Shown one piece after another: positions 5,623 through 13,075 of a stretch of DNA of 31,693 bases. The notes beneath the pieces are model-generated. The model worked only from the letters and a program-made list of their open reading frames with translations. It was not told where the DNA came from and ran no database searches. The stretch comes from a virus, in IMG/VR virus record IMGVR_UViG_3300008114_000116, positions 1 to 31,693 of that record; one strand, written 5' to 3'. Every line of letters begins with the position of its first letter. Within the stretch, counting starts at the first letter, position 1. The translations under genes and the position numbers were made by a program.

Positions 5623-5936
5623 TGGAATTTAGCACCCAAGTATCTGAGGTCTTAATTGAGATTAAAGACCTATTAATAAGCAAAAATCAAAAGTACGGCA
5701 ACTCAGCGCTTGAGCCGCTTGGTGTATTTAGCAAGCTAACGCCAAAACAAGCTTTATTTGTAAGGATTGACGATAAGCTAAAACGAATTAAAAACGGCTC
5801 TTTAGAAAAGGACGACGAAGACGTTGTTAATGATTTAATCGGATACCTTGTTTTGTTAAAAGTAATTGAAAATTCAAAACGTAATTACGACGAACTAGAC
5901 GGGTCCCATAAATGGAAAAGCGTTAAAAATTTGTAA
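5622..5936 (+). CDS. Nucleotide-modification-associated (DUF1599/Nmad1-like) protein
   Basis: The 104-residue product is all-helical with NQKYGNSALEPLGVFSKL (about 22-39), VRIDDKLKRIKNG (about 47-59) and EDVVNDLIGYLVLL (about 66-79). The KYGNSAL, RIDDKLxRI and DLIGYLVLL blocks match the nucleotide-modification-associated family related to MazG-like all-alpha NTP pyrophosphatases, where acidic residues of the last helices bind metal. In phages this family accompanies nucleotide metabolism or DNA base modification. No other base-modification enzyme is evident here, so it may hydrolyse a nucleotide on its own. It is the last gene of the only plus-strand operon. Confidence 0.7.
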   Translation: MEFSTQVSEVLIEIKDLLISKNQKYGNSALEPLGVFSKLTPKQALFVRIDDKLKRIKNGSLEKDDEDVVNDLIGYLVLLKVIENSKRNYDELDGSHKWKSVKNL

Positions 5937-5978
5937 AACATAGATTACAATTTGGCGCGTTTTGTAAAAAATGTTTAA

Positions 5979-6004
5979 CGTTATCGGAAATCTTTCGAAT
6001 AACG
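5979..6004. repeat. Inverted repeat between convergent operons
   Basis: CGTTAT (5979-5984) pairs with ATAACG (5999-6004), and after a 2x2 mismatch GAAA pairs with TTTC. It lies in the 94-base gap between the convergent plus-strand operon and the lysis end, where transcripts from both sides must stop. There is no strong T tract, so it is only a candidate bidirectional terminator. A second weak inverted repeat (GGTAAA/TTTACC) lies around 6007-6029. Confidence 0.35.
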
Positions 6005-6030
6005 CGGGTAAATTTTGCAGTTTTTTACCT

Positions 6031-6579
6031 TCAAAATAACTTTTTAGAAACGCCGATTTGGTGAACTCTTTGCAAAGGCTGGTATTGGTAACTAAATAAA
6101 TACTTGTTGTCCAAATAGCTTACGTTGGCGCTTGGTTGTAACAAAGAGTTTACGTTTGCGCCTAAATAAATCCCTTTGCTCTTCTTAATTATGGTCTCGG
6201 TTTTTGTCTCGGTTATCGTATTAGTTACCACCGGTATTTTATAATCGTTTGTAGCGGTCATTTTAAGCACCTCTCCGAGGACTTCTCCGCTCACGTTAGT
6301 ACTTCCATACTCAAAAGGAAAAGACGCGTTAAACTGGCTAATTTTAGGCTTAAAATCGATTAGCACCGTATCCCTTAAAACTTCCGTTTTAATCTTTGTT
6401 TTTGGCACATAAATAGTATCCTTTTGGCTTACAAAAACCGTGTCCGTTTCTGTTTTAATTTCCGTTTTATATACTGTTTCAAATTCTGGCCTTGGGAATA
6501 CCACAAAAGCCAAAATAACGCCTATTAAAAAGCTAATTACGGCAATCCTAATTCTTTCGTCGTCTAGTAAATGTCTCAT
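6031..6579 (-). CDS. Membrane-anchored spanin-like protein (DUF6808-like)
   Basis: The 182-residue product has one N-terminal transmembrane segment (about 12-28: IAVISFLIGVILAFVVFP), then a periplasmic stretch rich in Thr/Lys/Glu/Asp beta repeats (KTEIKTETDTVFVSQKDTIY). The C-terminal 45 residues alternate aromatic and polar residues and end GVSKKLF. A terminal phenylalanine on an amphipathic strand is the outer-membrane targeting signature of beta-barrel proteins. It is the last gene after the endolysin and holin region, so a role bridging inner and outer membrane in lysis is likely but unproven. It starts in an ATGA overlap with the 48-residue gene. Confidence 0.6.
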   Translation of the reverse strand: MRHLLDDERIRIAVISFLIGVILAFVVFPRPEFETVYKTEIKTETDTVFVSQKDTIYVPKTKIKTEVLRDTVLIDFKPKISQFNASFPFEYGSTNVSGEVLGEVLKMTATNDYKIPVVTNTITETKTETIIKKSKGIYLGANVNSLLQPSANVSYLDNKYLFSYQYQPLQRVHQIGVSKKLF

Positions 6580-6722
6580 TTCTTTTTGCCTCTATATTGA
6601 ACGTAACAAATAACAACGCGCTGGTCTTGTCGCGGAAATTCTCGCTCCATTACTGGGTCGGTAATGCATCTAGCGACAAAATCGTTTTGTCTTTCTCCGG
6701 GTTTAGGTTTAGGTAAAGGCAT
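6576..6722 (-). CDS. 48-residue conserved phage microprotein
   Basis: ATG at 6722, stop TGA 6576-6578 overlapping the next ATG (ATGA). The product starts MPLPKPKPGERQNDFVARCI and has EREFPRQDQRVVICY before a basic end. The P-x-P-GE...DF--RC-x-D..M..E-FP-x-QR-x-x-CY pattern recurs in many phages, alone or fused to prohead proteases, usually without known function. One base separates its start from the stop of the 73-residue gene. It fills a 144-base gap in the operon. Confidence 0.7.
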   Translation of the reverse strand: MPLPKPKPGERQNDFVARCITDPVMEREFPRQDQRVVICYVQYRGKKK

Positions 6723-6723
6723 A

Positions 6724-6945
6724 TTATTCGTAAATATCAATGTTTTCGTCTTGCAACAACGCCTGTAACTGTTCCCTTGTTTCTTTTATAGCATCGTAAG
6801 CGCCATCGCTTAAATCTTCAAACTTTAACTTGGCTCGCATCCATTGTTCTAGCTCCCACAATACGCCACGATATTTAGTGCCTTCTCTAGCCGCATTGTA
6901 TTCGTAACTTTCTTCTGGTAGGTTAAACTCTAGTATTGCTTTCAT
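6724..6945 (-). CDS. Conserved hypothetical phage protein, 73 residues
   Basis: Begins MKAILEFNLPEESYEYNAAR, followed by VLWELEQWMRAKLKFEDLSD and an acidic end. The AILEFNLPEE...A..G...W.lxxWLR.KLKx pattern is a widespread small phage protein family, often beside lysis or replication genes, with no assigned function. It overlaps the phosphoesterase gene by 4 bases (ATGA). Confidence 0.75.
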   Translation of the reverse strand: MKAILEFNLPEESYEYNAAREGTKYRGVLWELEQWMRAKLKFEDLSDGAYDAIKETREQLQALLQDENIDIYE

Positions 6946-7823
6946 AACGGAAATTTACAAGAATCGATTAACAACTCATAACTCTGTTTTCCCTCTTCGC
7001 GTTCCCTAGTTACGTTTAGCGTAAGTATTCGACCGCCAACAGGTTTAACAGGCGCTCCGCGTTCAACGTGCCACCCAAAGGCTCCGTCTTGATACTCTTC
7101 TTTATACGAGCCAGTAATTGCAAGGTGAATTTGTTTGTGTTTGTATTCGTAAATCCTCTTTCCGGGATTGTATTCCATTATTTCGCGAACGTCGTTACGG
7201 CTTGCGTTTTCGTGAATATGGCCCATAATAAAGACGTCCATATTTTCGTAAGTTTCTAGCGCTCTGGTCAAGTTAATAGCGCCTTTTGTTACAATACCCC
7301 CCCCTCCTGAGCCGTGGAAATACTTAATATTTTTACTCATATGGGTGTTTTCCCAAATTGAGTATTTAAGTAAAAGCCAACCGCCATAACCGCCAGTTTG
7401 CACGTTTGTTTTATTAGTGTAATTGAGCAAATCGACAAATCTTTGCAAAGGGTCTGTTTCTAGGTTTTTAATAATTGCGGTTTCGTGGTTTCCGTATCCA
7501 ATAACAGTTAACAAATGCGCGTAAGGAGACCACCAATCAACGGCCGTTTCAATCACCGCGTCCAAATAGTTTGCTTTGTTATGCTCTGGTAAAATGTCCT
7601 GTTTATTTCTTCTAGGGTCATATTTCCCCATCATCAAACAAAAGAAATCGCCGTTTACAAAGATTGGAATTTGATTCTCTTTGCAATATTCCAAATGCGC
7701 CTTTAGCATTTTGCGGTCGCATTTAGGATTATCCCAATGCAAGTCGCTAAGTAAGGCTAATCGGTTTTCGTCCTTGCTTAGGGCGATTGTATGCACGTTG
7801 CGTGCAATTTTAGTTAATTCCAT
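6942..7823 (-). CDS. Calcineurin-like metallophosphoesterase
   Basis: The 293-residue product carries all motifs of the family: SDLHWD (D27, H29), NGDFF (D59), GNHE (N112, H113), YFHG (H170) and MGHIHE (H202, H204). These residues bind two metal ions that hydrolyse phosphate esters or phosphodiesters. Phage members act on nucleic-acid ends or nucleotides. It lies between the M15 peptidase and conserved small genes in the lysis-end cluster, an uncommon place for a DNA enzyme. A role in DNA release or host nucleotide turnover is possible. A C7-8 run around 7297-7304 encodes the Gly-rich turn after YFHG. Confidence 0.9.
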   Translation of the reverse strand: MELTKIARNVHTIALSKDENRLALLSDLHWDNPKCDRKMLKAHLEYCKENQIPIFVNGDFFCLMMGKYDPRRNKQDILPEHNKANYLDAVIETAVDWWSPYAHLLTVIGYGNHETAIIKNLETDPLQRFVDLLNYTNKTNVQTGGYGGWLLLKYSIWENTHMSKNIKYFHGSGGGGIVTKGAINLTRALETYENMDVFIMGHIHENASRNDVREIMEYNPGKRIYEYKHKQIHLAITGSYKEEYQDGAFGWHVERGAPVKPVGGRILTLNVTREREEGKQSYELLIDSCKFPL

Positions 7824-8284
7824 TAAATAGGGATGTAGGTTGTTTTGCCTCCAGACCGAACGGCCTTTAGCTTTTGCTTTCTATTGCCAGATTTAACGAA
7901 AGAAACGTGAACCCAGTCAGGATTAAAATCCGTTCCAAATTCCCAGATAAGTTGGTCGAAATCTAGCTTGTTTTTGATAAAGTCAAAGACCATTCGATTG
8001 GTAACTTGTCCGTTTCCGCCATCCATATCGATGTCAATGGCTTGCCCTTTGCAATGCTGAGAAGATGCGCTACCCTTTATAAAATCGTTTAGCTCCTTTG
8101 AGCGGTAACCAGAGCTTATGAAAATAGGCGTATTGAAATGCAATCGGATAGGCTCAAAAACTCTTTCCGCTAAAAGCTTGAAATTTTCTAAATGCTCGGC
8201 GGTTGGCGTGTTGTCAATTCCATTACGCTTGGCCGTGTCGCTTCTAGTAATTTCAGCTAGATTTAAATTAGGACTTATTTTCAT
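7823..8284 (-). CDS. M15-family peptidase, endolysin
   Basis: The 153-residue product is a single-domain Peptidase_M15 (D-Ala-D-Ala carboxypeptidase-like) enzyme. Visible motifs are FISSGYRSKELN (55-66), the zinc site SSQHCKGQAIDID (H77, D84) and DWVHVSF (H126). It has no signal peptide or wall-binding domain, so it needs a holin to reach the periplasm. The start overlaps the end of the holin-like gene by 17 bases. It cuts peptide cross-links of the host cell wall at the end of infection. It shares its start/stop base with the phosphoesterase gene (TAATG type). Confidence 0.9.
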   Translation of the reverse strand: MKISPNLNLAEITRSDTAKRNGIDNTPTAEHLENFKLLAERVFEPIRLHFNTPIFISSGYRSKELNDFIKGSASSQHCKGQAIDIDMDGGNGQVTNRMVFDFIKNKLDFDQLIWEFGTDFNPDWVHVSFVKSGNRKQKLKAVRSGGKTTYIPI

Positions 8285-8492
8285 TGTTTGGCTTTTTAAA
8301 TATCTTTTCGGCTGCGGTTATTCCTAAAGCTGCGGCCGATAATGCAGCAACAGAATAAACAAGCGGCTCATTTTGATTTAAAAACAAAGTAATGCATAAA
8401 GTTATTCCGCTGGCCACTCCAACAAGGCGTTTGCTAGATGCTTCGCCGTTTTCGCTAAAAAATCCTTTTGACCAACTAAAAAATCGTTTCAT
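8268..8492 (-). CDS. Holin-like membrane protein
   Basis: The 74-residue product has a charged amphipathic N-terminus (MKRFFSWSKGFFSENGEASS), two hydrophobic segments (about 22-39 and 44-60) separated by NQNEP, and a basic tail (AEKIFKKPNNENKS). Two membrane segments with a lysine-rich end, directly before the endolysin and overlapping it by 17 bases, fit a class II holin. This rests on topology and context. Confidence 0.7.
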   Translation of the reverse strand: MKRFFSWSKGFFSENGEASSKRLVGVASGITLCITLFLNQNEPLVYSVAALSAAALGITAAEKIFKKPNNENKS

Positions 8493-8614
8493 CGTCCTTG
8501 CCCTCTATAGGTTTTAGGTTTTTGCTGGCTCTTTGAATAAGCCTTTTTGGCTTTGCCATTTCGACGCTTGCCAAATGATGTTGGCTTTAAATTTGAGTTA
8601 CTTCCCTTTTTCAT
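8489..8614 (-). CDS. 41-residue basic microprotein
   Basis: ATG at 8614 within the last bases of the upstream membrane gene (17-bp overlap), stop TGA overlapping the holin ATG (ATGA). The product starts MKKGSNSNLKPTSFGKRRNG and ends QKPKTYRGQGR, with 13 Lys/Arg in 41 residues. The KRRNGKAKKAY...KTYRGQGR pattern looks like a conserved small basic protein of flavobacterial phages. It may bind nucleic acid or membrane phospholipid; nothing more can be said. Confidence 0.65.
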   Translation of the reverse strand: MKKGSNSNLKPTSFGKRRNGKAKKAYSKSQQKPKTYRGQGR

Positions 8615-8801
8615 TTTTGCGCTGCTCAAATAAAGCCTTTTCGTTTTTAATCTTGAATATTAGCCAAACGATTGAAAGACAAGAAATAATCACCGTTAGG
8701 AAAATATTTATGTTCATTAAATCCAGACTTTGAAACACGTTCGCAATAATTGCCGCAAGTGTGCTTGGTAGTCCTATTTCGTCCTTTTGGAAAATATTCA
8801 T
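8598..8801 (-). CDS. Single-pass membrane protein of the lysis cassette
   Basis: I start it at ATG 8801 (MNIFQKDEIGLPST), not at the upstream TTG 8828, because a TATTTTTG promoter box covers that TTG. The 67 residues have a short N-terminal part, one hydrophobic segment (about 32-49: INIFLTVIISCLSIVWLIF) and a highly charged C-terminus (KIKNEKALFEQRKNEKGK). First gene of the lysis region, so it could be a second holin, antiholin or spanin partner. Confidence 0.65.
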   Translation of the reverse strand: MNIFQKDEIGLPSTLAAIIANVFQSLDLMNINIFLTVIISCLSIVWLIFKIKNEKALFEQRKNEKGK

Positions 8802-8825
8802 TTCATTTAATAGCGTTTCGTTTAC

Positions 8826-8833
8826 CAAAAATA
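8826..8833 (-). promoter_or_regulatory. TAnnTTTG box upstream of the lysis region
   Basis: TATTTTTG on the minus strand, 24 bases before ATG 8801 and just after the terminator that ends the tail unit. No good TTTG lies at the usual distance upstream, so this is a half-match only. The context (terminator, then box, then lysis genes) makes a separate lysis promoter plausible. Confidence 0.4.
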
Positions 8834-8848
8834 AGTCATTTTAAAGCA

Positions 8849-8874
8849 ATAAAAAAAGGGCTATTTCTAGCCCT
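8849..8874 (-). terminator. Intrinsic terminator ending the tail transcription unit
   Basis: On the minus strand AGGGCTA (8874-8868), loop GAAA, TAGCCCT (8863-8857), then a run of seven T. A perfect 7-bp stem with a GNRA tetraloop and a strong U tract, 25 bases after the end of the last tail gene (8900). Confidence 0.9.
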
Positions 8875-8899
8875 CTAAATTCTCGGTAATGGTTTACCC

Positions 8900-9178
8900 T
8901 TACTTGTCGCTTAAAGCCTCAAATAAAGGCGCTAAAACAAGCACAGTAAAGCCTTTAGCCTTTACCTTGTCCTTAATCAAATCGGCATCGCTTTTGGTCA
9001 TCTCAATCTCGCCCTCAGAATAGTAAATTTTCTTTGCCAACTCGTAAACGCGAATTGGGTCGTCTTTTTCCTCGGCGGTAAACAGAGCGTTTCCAACTAG
9101 CTTGGATAAAAGCATTGGCTCGCCTTGCAATGGGTTTCCTTCGATGTCTTTAATTTCAATCGCTAAATTGACTTTCAT
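8900..9178 (-). CDS. Hypothetical late protein, 92 residues
   Basis: Begins MKVNLAIEIKDIEGNPLQGE, then helices and a C-terminus FTVLVLAPLFEALSDK. Follows the fibre gene and ends just before a terminator. The layout (beta-strand start, central helix-rich part) resembles small proteins after tail fibres that may act as assembly factors, but no family is recognised. ATGA overlap with the gene before it. Confidence 0.6.
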   Translation of the reverse strand: MKVNLAIEIKDIEGNPLQGEPMLLSKLVGNALFTAEEKDDPIRVYELAKKIYYSEGEIEMTKSDADLIKDKVKAKGFTVLVLAPLFEALSDK

Positions 9179-9456
9179 ATAATGGTGAGGTTTAATTTTT
9201 CGGCAATATAGGAATATGCTTGGTCATTTGAATCGTCCCAGTTTAAATAATCGTCTCCAGCCATTGTAACGTTTCCGTCCGCAAGCGTTTGACCGATAAT
9301 TAAAGGCATTGCCTCAGTACCTTCACCGCTTGAGCAAAGCTGATAATAAAACGTGCAAGACGTTGCCAAGTTGTCGTTAATAATTACGGCGTTTAATAAG
9401 TTAGCCTCTTGGCTTTCGCCGTTTTTCCAGATTTGAATAGGTTCAATTGATTTCAT
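9175..9456 (-). CDS. Hypothetical late protein, 93 residues
   Basis: Begins MKSIEPIQIWKNGESQEANL with beta-rich content, including NLATSCTFYYQLCSSGEGTE and GDDYLNWDDSNDQAYSYIAE. It lies between the fibre gene and the 92-residue gene. It is probably a small structural or fibre-associated protein; no domain is recognised. Confidence 0.6.
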   Translation of the reverse strand: MKSIEPIQIWKNGESQEANLLNAVIINDNLATSCTFYYQLCSSGEGTEAMPLIIGQTLADGNVTMAGDDYLNWDDSNDQAYSYIAEKLNLTII

Positions 9457-9475
9457 TTTTATGATTGTTTAAATT

Positions 9476-12400
9476 TTATACATATCTCGCGTCCAAATCT
9501 ACTAAAACGCCGGCAATTTCTACGCGTACTATTGCGTTAGGTGTTATCGTTCCACCTCTAGCCGTTCCAAGTTTCCAGTTTACGGCGCTGCCACCGCTAG
9601 GCGCCGCTGTTCTAATATCACCGTTAACGTGTAATCTAGCACCTACATCCGTTGTCGTTCCAATCAAGACGTTGCCGCTGGAGTAATTAATTACTAAAGG
9701 AAATCCATTAGTCCCAACAGAGTAAAACCCAAAGTTATCTGAGTTTTCATAAATGCCAGTAAACCATCTTTGAGAGCCAACACTAAAATAACCCATTCCA
9801 GCCGATGCGCTAGTTGCCCCTCTATTTGCGCCATAGGTTCCGTATGTTGTGCCAGATAAATAAACACCGCTAGAGGTTCCATAAGCACCGCTAACCGTAG
9901 CCGTCCCACTAACCTGAAGCCTCGCTCCGTTGTCTGTGGTTGTGCCGACTAACAGGTTGCCGCCTGAGGTTATTCTAGCGCGTTCGGTTCCTAAATTTCC
10001 TGGATAAGTTCCTGACCAAAAAGCAAAAGCATTAGTTCCTGCGGGTTGACCTATTCCCCAATCAGCAACAGACTCTTGGGTAAATTTCATTATCGCACCT
10101 GTTTGAGAGGAAGTTGCGTTGTTAAAAATTTCAAATATAATACCTGTTGTTGGATTATTGGCATATACAGAAAGTTTTGTACCTGGACTAGCCGTCCCAA
10201 TCCCAACGTTGCCGCCTGAGGTTATTGTTACTCTAGCCTCTGCACCTGATGTACCATTATAAAAAACAAACTTTCCATCAGTTTCAATTAATTGTTGAGC
10301 AATTGCAACAGAATCGCTACTTGTATTGTAAAATCTTAATCCTCCTACATTTCCAGATGTTCTCGCTGATTTAAAATCAAGTCCTACAAAGGCAACACCT
10401 TCTCTTAATGTTAGGTCAGCGTCAGTATTTATCCCTTGTGTACCCGCACCAATAGCAGCCGTCCCACTAACTTGCAATCTTGCTCCGTTGTCTGAGGTTG
10501 TGCCGACAAGGAGGTTGCCTCCGCTGGTTAATGTCATCGCTTGGGTGAAGCTTATAGCATTGCCAGCCGTTCCTGATGGGGCGGTTTGCCAAATATGTGT
10601 GCCTTCTTTTTGGTAGTAGTTTGTAGCAAAACTTGATGCTATATATGTTAATGAAGCACCACCTGTATAAGTCCAATTCAGTCCAAAGTTAATTTCGTTT
10701 ACACCATCTGTTCTTCCCATTAACCCACCTACTGCTATTCCTGTACCTAATTGGAATGCTCTATATACCGACCACGCACTCGGTGTAACTCCTAAGCCAA
10801 GGTTACCTGATGAAGTAATAGTTACTAAATCAGTAGAGGCAGTTGTATTTCTTATTTGAAAAGTATTAGAAATATTACCTCTAACAATTATCTCGTATCC
10901 TTGAGTGGTATTACTAAGGTTAAATCCTGGGAATCCTGTTGATGTATTTCCTTCCACAGAAACTCTTGGAGAAGCTGCATTTTGTAAAGAAACATTCCCA
11001 CTAAACCGCCCTGTTCCGTTGACATCTAGTCGGAAACCGTTATCAGCAGTTGCACCAAGTAATAAGTTCCCAGTATCTTGGTTAATAAAGAAAGGTGTAG
11101 TTCCTGCCGTTACATTGTTTATTGAAAAACCTGTTATTGTACCGACATTGTTGTTGTTCTGAATTTGCCAAGTGTTAACTCCACTTCTTTCAATTCTAAT
11201 AAATGGAGTAAGTCCTAGCAATGTTAGCATAGCACTAGGTCCATTCGTACCAATCCCAACATTCCCATCTAAAAAAGTATATCTAAAATTACTAGATACT
11301 CTTTGGACAGTAAATCCATTACTTATCCCTGACATTCCTGCTCTGAATATATTAGAATCAGTAGCAGATGGAGCAATTACATCAAGACTGTAACCTGGAT
11401 TAGCATTACCAATCCCAAGCCTATCATTAGTAGCATCCCAAAATAAATTAGACTCTCCTGTTATTGCAGAAGATGATGACCAATAAGCAACTTGTCCTGC
11501 CGTTCCTGTCCCTGTCACAGGGTTAGTTAAAGCGTTTTGCTTGTTGTTAAACGTTGTCCAATCGGTACTTGATAACAAGCCGTTTTGAGAGCCGCTAGCC
11601 GTTGCAATTGCTAGCGTAATTGTTCCGCTACCAGTTACTGGAGTAGAGCCAATAGTTACGCCGCTAGTTGCTGAGGATAAGCCGACAGAGGTAACCGTTC
11701 CCACGTTAAACGTGCGGTTTGCGCTCAGGTCTTGAGTCGTTCCGTTAATAGTTATCGTTCTACTTGTTGGAACGTAGCCGCTTAAATCTGGCGAGTAAAT
11801 TGGAATATTTAAGGTACTACCTACCAAAGTAGCCGCGCCACTTGAGCCAGTAGTTGTAAGCGTTAAAGCGTTCTGTTTGCCGTTAAATGTAGACCAATCC
11901 GCCGAACTTAATGCACCTCTATTCGATGCACTTGCAGTAGGTACGTTTAGCGTTATTACTGGCGTTGTCGTGCCATTTGCAACCGTACTAGATAAATCCG
12001 TACCGCTTGTCCCTAAAGTCAAAGCCGCCACGCTTGTAACCGTGCCAACGTTGTAAGTCCTATTAGCGCTTAAATCCTGAGTAGTTCCATTAATGGTAAT
12101 TGTACGAGTTTCTGGAACTGGCGTAAATCCTAGCGCATTCTGCTTATTGTTAAATGTCGTCCAATCGCCAGAACTCAAAGCGCCTCGATTTGTAGCGCTT
12201 GCAGTAGGCAAGTTAAACGTATGCGTAGCCGTTGCGCTCGCAATGTTAAAGTCCGTTCCTGTAGTTCCAACCGCAAAGTTTTGCACTTGAGCGGTCAACC
12301 CATTCAAAGCCGTTAAACCAGTCGTAAACGTGGTAATTATTTGGCATAAGGTATTATTTTCCGTATGCATCGTAATTGTACGACCAGAATGGTTAACGTA

Positions 12401-13075
12401 ATATCTAACGGCCAATCTATCAGTTAAAGCAAGAGTTGTTGTAGGTACTGCTAAACTAGAAAAGTAAGGCGTTAAAGTTGTGCCAAATGCAATTAACTCA
12501 GGCGCCGAACTGCTAGACGCTATTAAAGTAAATGTTGTGCCATCGTACTTATAAAGCTCAACGTAAAAGTTTGGAGTACCTCCACTACTTGACGCGCTAA
12601 AATAGGTTTCAAAGTTCCAGTTACCTCCGGGAATTTCTAGCAAATTTGGGTCGCCAGCATCGGTTAAAAAAGAAGCAATATAGCCATCCGCGGAAATAGT
12701 AAACTGCGTTCCAGCTCCCAAAATGGGAACCTTGTTTAATTCCTTATAAGCAACGCCGCCAATTGTTCCTTGGTTTACTGAGCCATTCAAATAGTAACTA
12801 ACTGACGAACCGCCACCGCTAGACTCTGGGAAATCAGCCAAAGAGCCGTCGCCTCGAATGTATTGCGCAACCGTTCCAGCGCCTCCTAAAACTTGATTTT
12901 CAGTAATTGATAAACCAGTAGCTTCCGGAGTAATTGTTACTGGTAAATGATTCTGGCCGCTGCCAGCCGGGTCGGTTGGACTTTGTCCCTCAGAAACTAC
13001 AAAGCCGGGGGAAGCTGGTTTGCTTCCTTCCCTTACAACGCTCGCTCTGTATTTGCTAATATTTACGTCTTCCAT
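9476..13075 (-). CDS. Tail fibre / receptor-binding protein with GNLLVGTT repeats
   Basis: The 1,199-residue product begins a few bases after the baseplate-like gene. Residues about 300-560 hold three copies of a repeat with RTITINGTTQDLSANRT and GALSSADWSTFNGKQNAL. From about 600 to the end come at least seven copies of short beta repeats such as GNVGIGTASPGTKLSV and LLVGTTTDNGARLQVSGT (near residues 605, 673, 762, 858, 958, 1042, 1138), separated by variable beta-rich segments. This is the layout of trimeric fibre shafts. No S74 intramolecular chaperone is seen; the chain ends VEIAGVLVDLDARYV. The repeat copies have diverged at DNA level, so they are old. It probably contacts host surface glycans or proteins. 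Confidence 0.85.
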   Translation of the reverse strand: MEDVNISKYRASVVREGSKPASPGFVVSEGQSPTDPAGSGQNHLPVTITPEATGLSITENQVLGGAGTVAQYIRGDGSLADFPESSGGGSSVSYYLNGSVNQGTIGGVAYKELNKVPILGAGTQFTISADGYIASFLTDAGDPNLLEIPGGNWNFETYFSASSSGGTPNFYVELYKYDGTTFTLIASSSSAPELIAFGTTLTPYFSSLAVPTTTLALTDRLAVRYYVNHSGRTITMHTENNTLCQIITTFTTGLTALNGLTAQVQNFAVGTTGTDFNIASATATHTFNLPTASATNRGALSSGDWTTFNNKQNALGFTPVPETRTITINGTTQDLSANRTYNVGTVTSVAALTLGTSGTDLSSTVANGTTTPVITLNVPTASASNRGALSSADWSTFNGKQNALTLTTTGSSGAATLVGSTLNIPIYSPDLSGYVPTSRTITINGTTQDLSANRTFNVGTVTSVGLSSATSGVTIGSTPVTGSGTITLAIATASGSQNGLLSSTDWTTFNNKQNALTNPVTGTGTAGQVAYWSSSSAITGESNLFWDATNDRLGIGNANPGYSLDVIAPSATDSNIFRAGMSGISNGFTVQRVSSNFRYTFLDGNVGIGTNGPSAMLTLLGLTPFIRIERSGVNTWQIQNNNNVGTITGFSINNVTAGTTPFFINQDTGNLLLGATADNGFRLDVNGTGRFSGNVSLQNAASPRVSVEGNTSTGFPGFNLSNTTQGYEIIVRGNISNTFQIRNTTASTDLVTITSSGNLGLGVTPSAWSVYRAFQLGTGIAVGGLMGRTDGVNEINFGLNWTYTGGASLTYIASSFATNYYQKEGTHIWQTAPSGTAGNAISFTQAMTLTSGGNLLVGTTSDNGARLQVSGTAAIGAGTQGINTDADLTLREGVAFVGLDFKSARTSGNVGGLRFYNTSSDSVAIAQQLIETDGKFVFYNGTSGAEARVTITSGGNVGIGTASPGTKLSVYANNPTTGIIFEIFNNATSSQTGAIMKFTQESVADWGIGQPAGTNAFAFWSGTYPGNLGTERARITSGGNLLVGTTTDNGARLQVSGTATVSGAYGTSSGVYLSGTTYGTYGANRGATSASAGMGYFSVGSQRWFTGIYENSDNFGFYSVGTNGFPLVINYSSGNVLIGTTTDVGARLHVNGDIRTAAPSGGSAVNWKLGTARGGTITPNAIVRVEIAGVLVDLDARYV

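Noticed and set aside
9465-12290. Several plus-strand open frames antisense to the fibre gene
   Set aside because: They follow the codon structure of the minus-strand repeats and have no promoters or coupling; they are shadows of repeat-rich coding sequence.
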